From Lautropia sp. SCN 70-15 (GTDB lineage: Bacteria > Pseudomonadota > Gammaproteobacteria > Burkholderiales > Burkholderiaceae_E): 9,018 nucleotides of DNA. Both the position numbers and the translations under genes were made by a program. The notes below the pieces were generated by a model that was given only the letters and a program-made list of their open reading frames with translations, did no database searches and was not told the origin of the DNA. Location of the stretch: NCBI GenBank assembly GCA_001724315.1, contig MEEC01000101.1:1-9018 (forward strand), in the 5' to 3' direction. Of the stretch, positions 6,283-9,018 are shown piece after piece (positions within the stretch are counted from its first letter, which is position 1; each line of letters begins with the position of its first letter).

Positions 6283-7020
6283 TCAGGCAGCGTGGCCGAG
6301 CCCCACCGTCATGCCGCCGCACACGTAGAGCACCTGGCCGGTGATGAAGCCGGAGCGCGGGTCGAGCAGCATCGCGACACCGTGCGCGACGTCGTCCGGC
6401 GTGCCCATCCGCCGCACCGGAATCGACTCGATGATCCGTTTCGTGGCCGGGGCGTCGGGCGGGTTGACCCGCTCGAACAGTTCGGTGGCGATCGGTCCGG
6501 GGCCGATCGCGTTCACCGTGATGCCGTGGTGGCCGATCTCCAGCGCCAGCGTGCGGGTCAGCCCGTGCAGGCCGGCCTTGGTGATCGAATAGACGGTGCG
6601 CAGCGGCTTGCCGAGCGCCGCGCGGCTGCTGATGTTGACGATGCGTCCGTAGCCGCGCGCCTTCATGCCGGGCAGCACCGCCTGCACGCAGCGGATCGCC
6701 GCGGCAAGGTTCACCGCCACGACCGCGTCGAGGTCGTCCTCGCTGGCGTCCTCGATCGAGGCGGGTCGCACGATCCCGGCATTGTTGACGAGGTCGGTCA
6801 CCGGCCACTCGCGGGCCAGCGCGGCGAGCCGCTCCCTGGCGCGCGGCGCGTCCGCCACGTCGAGTTGCTCGTAGTGCTCGCCGTTCTCGAGCTGCTCGGG
6901 CGCCTGCAGGTCCAGGTTCAGCACGCGCACGCCGTCGCCGGACAGGCGTCGCACGATCGCGCGCCCGATGCCCCGGCTGCCGCCGGTCACCAGCGCAACA
7001 CGCGGTGGAGTCGTCGTCAT
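6283..7020 (-). CDS. SDR-family NAD(P)-dependent oxidoreductase (FabG-like)
   Basis: A classical short-chain dehydrogenase/reductase of 245 residues, the normal length. The Rossmann nucleotide site TGGSRGIG is at 12-19, NNAG at 79-82, and the catalytic residues are S131 or S132, Y144 and K148 in NISSRAALG and YSITKAG. GPGPIATE (173-180) follows the usual substrate-loop pattern and the C-terminus has the family's GQVLYVCGG. An Asp (D37) ends the second strand (VLNLD), which in this family usually favours NAD(H) over NADP(H). The protein resembles 3-oxoacyl-ACP reductases, but so do many sugar, hydroxyacid and catabolic alcohol dehydrogenases, and FabG itself normally prefers NADPH, so I do not call it fabG. 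The ATG overlaps the permease TGA (ATGA), with GGAGGA eight bases upstream inside the permease gene. Coupling suggests a shared pathway or merely shared expression. Confidence 0.93.
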   Translation of the reverse strand: MTTTPPRVALVTGGSRGIGRAIVRRLSGDGVRVLNLDLQAPEQLENGEHYEQLDVADAPRARERLAALAREWPVTDLVNNAGIVRPASIEDASEDDLDAVVAVNLAAAIRCVQAVLPGMKARGYGRIVNISSRAALGKPLRTVYSITKAGLHGLTRTLALEIGHHGITVNAIGPGPIATELFERVNPPDAPATKRIIESIPVRRMGTPDDVAHGVAMLLDPRSGFITGQVLYVCGGMTVGLGHAA

Positions 7021-8297
7021 CTTCCCTTTCCTCCAAGCAAGGCATACAGCAGGATGGCCCCGAAGGTCGCGGTACCGATCCCGCCCAGCGCGAAGCCGCC
7101 GATCTTCAGCGTGAAGTCGCCGGCGCCGAGCACCAGCGTGACCGCGGCCACGATCAGGTTGCGGTTGTCGGTGAAGTCGACCTTGTTGTCGACCCAGATC
7201 TTGGCGCCGGCCACCGCGATCAGGCCGAAGACCACGATCGACACGCCGCCCAGCACCGGTCCGGGGATGGTCGCGATCAGCGCGCCGAACTTCGGCGAGA
7301 AGCCCAGCACGATCGCCACCGCGGCGGCCACCACGAAGATCAGCGTGGAGTACACGCGGGTCACCGCCATCACGCCGATGTTCTCGGCATAGGTGGTCAC
7401 GCCGGTGCCGCCCACGCCGCCCGAGAGCATGGTGGCCAGGCCGTCGCCCACGAAGGCGCGGCCCATGTACGGATCGAGGTTGCGGCCGGTCATCGCCGAC
7501 ACCGCCTTGATGTGGCCCAGGTTCTCGGCCACCAGCACGATCGCCACCGGCGCGATCAGCAGCATCGCGTTGGCCTCGAACACCGGTGCCGCGAATTTCG
7601 GCAGCCCGAACCACGCGGCGGCCGCCACGCCGGAGAAGTCCACCGGCTTGCCCAGGCCCATGCCGTTGGTCAGCACCGCGTAGATCAGGTAGGCGAGGAT
7701 GAGGCCCACCAGGATCAGCAGCTTCTGCAGCAGGCCGCGGGTGAAGACGGCCACGCCGCCCACGCACAGCACGGTGACCACCGCCATCCAGGCGTCGAAG
7801 GGCGTGGCGCTCGCGCCTTTGACCGCGATCGGCGCGAGGTTCAGGCCGATCACCGCGACCACCGCGCCGGTGACCACCGGCGGCATGAAGCGCTCGATCC
7901 ATCCGGTGCCGGCGCTCATCACGATGGCGCCGATCAGCGTGTAGAGCGCGCCGCAGGCGATGATCCCGCCGAGCGCCACGCCGATGTTGGCGTTCGGGCC
8001 CGAGCCGGCGTAGCCGGTGGCCGCGATCACCACGCCGATGAAGGCGAAGCTCGAGCCCAGGTAGCTCGGCACCCGGCCGCCGACCACGAAGAAGAAGAGC
8101 AGCGTGCCGATGCCCGACATCAGGATCGCCACGTTCGGGTCGAAGCCCATCAGCAGCGGCGCCAGCACCGTGGCGCCGAACATCGCCACCACGTGCTGCA
8201 GGCCCAGCGCGAAGGTCTGGGGCCAGGGCAGGCGCTCGTCGGGGGCGACGATGCCCTCGCGCTTGAGCTGCCAGGCCGGGAACAGCGATCCGCTCAT
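7017..8297 (-). CDS. rutG: RutG/UraA-type pyrimidine (uracil) permease, NCS2 family
   Basis: A 426-residue inner-membrane nucleobase:cation symporter of the NCS2 (uracil/xanthine permease) family, with hydrophobic segments fitting the 14-helix fold. The N-terminal VAPDERLPWPQT, QHVVAMFGATVLAPLLMG (34-51), GGRVPSYLGSSFAF (73-86), GLNLAPIAVK (151-160), GRNLDPYMGRAFVGDGLATM and TYAENIGVMAVTRVYST are remembered as near-identical or closely similar in E. coli RutG, more so than in UraA. E258, H262 and E305 correspond to the uracil-binding and proton-coupling residues of UraA. The likely job is uptake of uracil or a related pyrimidine. No rutA-F gene is visible in the window, so the name reflects sequence likeness rather than operon context. 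The ATG at 8297 has AGGA seven bases upstream, preferred over a much longer reading frame that runs into the MFS gene on the same strand. Its stop overlaps the SDR start. Confidence 0.92.
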   Translation of the reverse strand: MSGSLFPAWQLKREGIVAPDERLPWPQTFALGLQHVVAMFGATVLAPLLMGFDPNVAILMSGIGTLLFFFVVGGRVPSYLGSSFAFIGVVIAATGYAGSGPNANIGVALGGIIACGALYTLIGAIVMSAGTGWIERFMPPVVTGAVVAVIGLNLAPIAVKGASATPFDAWMAVVTVLCVGGVAVFTRGLLQKLLILVGLILAYLIYAVLTNGMGLGKPVDFSGVAAAAWFGLPKFAAPVFEANAMLLIAPVAIVLVAENLGHIKAVSAMTGRNLDPYMGRAFVGDGLATMLSGGVGGTGVTTYAENIGVMAVTRVYSTLIFVVAAAVAIVLGFSPKFGALIATIPGPVLGGVSIVVFGLIAVAGAKIWVDNKVDFTDNRNLIVAAVTLVLGAGDFTLKIGGFALGGIGTATFGAILLYALLGGKGR

Positions 8298-8304
8298 CTT
8301 GTTT

Positions 8305-8308
8305 TCCT
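8305..8308 (-). promoter_or_regulatory. Ribosome binding site of the rutG-like gene
   Basis: On the minus strand AGGA, within AAAAGGAAAA, lies seven bases before the ATG at 8297. It supports this start over upstream in-frame candidates. Confidence 0.65.
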
Positions 8309-8332
8309 TTTCGGTCGATCGCCCGGGAGTGC

Positions 8333-8371
8333 CGCCTGCCGTCCTCGCGGGCGCGGGCGGGGCGGCAGGCG
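8333..8371. repeat. 9-base inverted repeat between the MFS and rutG-like genes
   Basis: CGCCTGCCG at 8333-8341 and CGGCAGGCG at 8363-8371 are exact reverse complements with 21 bases between them. The outer arm ends three bases past the MFS stop codon. No T-run follows on the minus strand, so it is not a standard intrinsic terminator; a transcript hairpin protecting or attenuating the operon mRNA is possible. Confidence 0.45.
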
Positions 8372-8374
8372 CGA

Positions 8375-9018
8375 CTATCTCAGCAGCGGGCGCATCGCCG
8401 CAAGTCCCGCCACCGGGCCGAGCGCGAGCAGGGGCAGCACCCAGGCCAGCGGCCAGGCGGCGGCCAGCGCGGCGAAGACCGGGATCAGCAGCGCGGTCAG
8501 CGCGAAGCCGATGCTGTTGACAAGCGTGAGCACGCTGCCCACCAGCTCGCGCGGCGCCGCGCCGGCGGTCAGCGCGCTGAATTGCGGCGAGTCGCCGACG
8601 ACCGCGATGCCCCAGACCGCGAGCCAGGCCGCGAAGACCGGGCCCGGCGCCTGCAGCATCGCCGGCGCGATCAGGCAGCACAGGCAACTGGTCGCGAGCT
8701 GGATGGCGGCCACGCGCGCGCTGCCGTGGCGGTTCGCGAGCAGGCCGCCGACCGCGCAGCCGAGGAAGCCGGCCGCGATGATCCCGAAGGCGGCGGCCGA
8801 CACCGCGGCGCCGGCCAGCCGCGTGGCAACGATCGCGGGGACCAGGGTCCAGAAGCTGTACAGCTCCCACATGTGGCCGAAGTAGCCGAAGGCCGGCGCG
8901 CGCACCGCCGGGTCGCGCCAGATCAGCGCGAGGGCTCGCGGGTTGATCGCCGGGCTGCGGCGCAGGTGTGGGCCGTCGGGCACCGCGGCGTTCAGCAGCA
9001 GGCCGCCTGCGGCGGCGA
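8375..9018 (-). CDS. MFS transporter, C-terminal half (5' end outside window)
   Basis: An open frame enters from the right edge of the window and ends at the TAG at 8375-8377, giving at least 213 residues. It holds six probable membrane helices, equal to helices 7-12 of a major facilitator. The stretch begins with a cytoplasmic-type loop, then GYFGHMWELYSFW opens the first helix; GGLLANRHGSARV after the second resembles the MFS loop motif repeated in the second half; and PQFSALTAGAAPRELVGSVLT follows the fourth. The GTG at 8983 begins the longest frame that carries a start codon inside the window, but the reading frame stays open upstream and an MFS protein should have another six helices, so this is a partial gene. 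The substrate is unknown. The 77-base gap to the rutG-like gene, on the same strand and without an obvious terminator, suggests co-transcription. Confidence 0.8.
   Translation of the reverse strand, partial: AAAGGLLLNAAVPDGPHLRRSPAINPRALALIWRDPAVRAPAFGYFGHMWELYSFWTLVPAIVATRLAGAAVSAAAFGIIAAGFLGCAVGGLLANRHGSARVAAIQLATSCLCCLIAPAMLQAPGPVFAAWLAVWGIAVVGDSPQFSALTAGAAPRELVGSVLTLVNSIGFALTALLIPVFAALAAAWPLAWVLPLLALGPVAGLAAMRPLLR

Noticed and set aside
6283..7902. A 539-codon minus-strand frame joining permease-region sequence to the SDR
   Set aside because: Only the last 245 residues, from the ATG at 7020, are SDR; the rest is an out-of-frame reading of the permease gene, not a fusion protein.
8298..8870. 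Extension of the permease frame upstream, fusing it with sequence across the MFS gene
   Set aside because: The upstream part is a shifted reading of the MFS gene; the permease family starts at the ATG at 8297 with its own ribosome site.
7005..8885. A 626-codon plus-strand frame opposite the permease and MFS genes
   Set aside because: Its composition is dominated by His, Arg, Gln, Asp and Ala in a repetitive pattern typical of the reverse frame of membrane-protein genes; no family features seen.

Overview
The window is a GC-rich, gene-dense stretch of bacterial chromosome. The divergent or adjacent xseB-ispA-dxs cluster, the protein sequences and the codon bias (third positions almost always G or C) suggest a betaproteobacterium, probably of the order Burkholderiales. 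That placement is an inference from family resemblance, as no rRNA or other marker is present. Seven complete genes and one partial gene fill nearly all of the sequence. I found no RNA gene, mobile element, CRISPR array or prophage gene.

Left part, minus strand (positions 2886 down to 8): a three-gene operon encodes a Rieske-type non-heme iron oxygenase, a DMT/EamA-family membrane transporter and a two-domain rhodanese-like sulfurtransferase of the SseA type. The first two are 12 bases apart; the second and third overlap by ATGA. Oxygenase, transporter and sulfur-transfer enzyme could form a small import/export and catabolic module, but the substrate is unknown.

Centre, plus strand (3075 to 6267): xseB (exonuclease VII small subunit), ispA (farnesyl diphosphate synthase) and dxs (1-deoxy-D-xylulose-5-phosphate synthase) form a tightly coupled operon with 4-base overlaps GTGA and ATGA. 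Dxs makes the first intermediate of the MEP isoprenoid pathway and IspA joins its C5 products into C15 farnesyl diphosphate. A 188-base divergent intergenic region (2887-3074) separates this operon from the oxygenase operon. It carries a plausible -10 box, a four-copy 7-base A/G-rich repeat and an imperfect inverted repeat.

Right part, minus strand (9018 down to 6283): the C-terminal half of an MFS transporter (its start lies beyond the window), a RutG/UraA-type pyrimidine permease, and an SDR-family oxidoreductase whose ATG overlaps the permease stop (ATGA). The SDR gene converges on dxs with only 15 bases between the two stop codons.

Overall this is mostly housekeeping and small-molecule metabolism. 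I do not see a clear new defence or mobile system. The items most worth a second look are the oxygenase/transporter/sulfurtransferase operon, the mixed active-site signature of the sulfurtransferase, the permease-SDR coupling outside a rut operon, the structured divergent promoter region, and a small repeat-born insertion in IspA.
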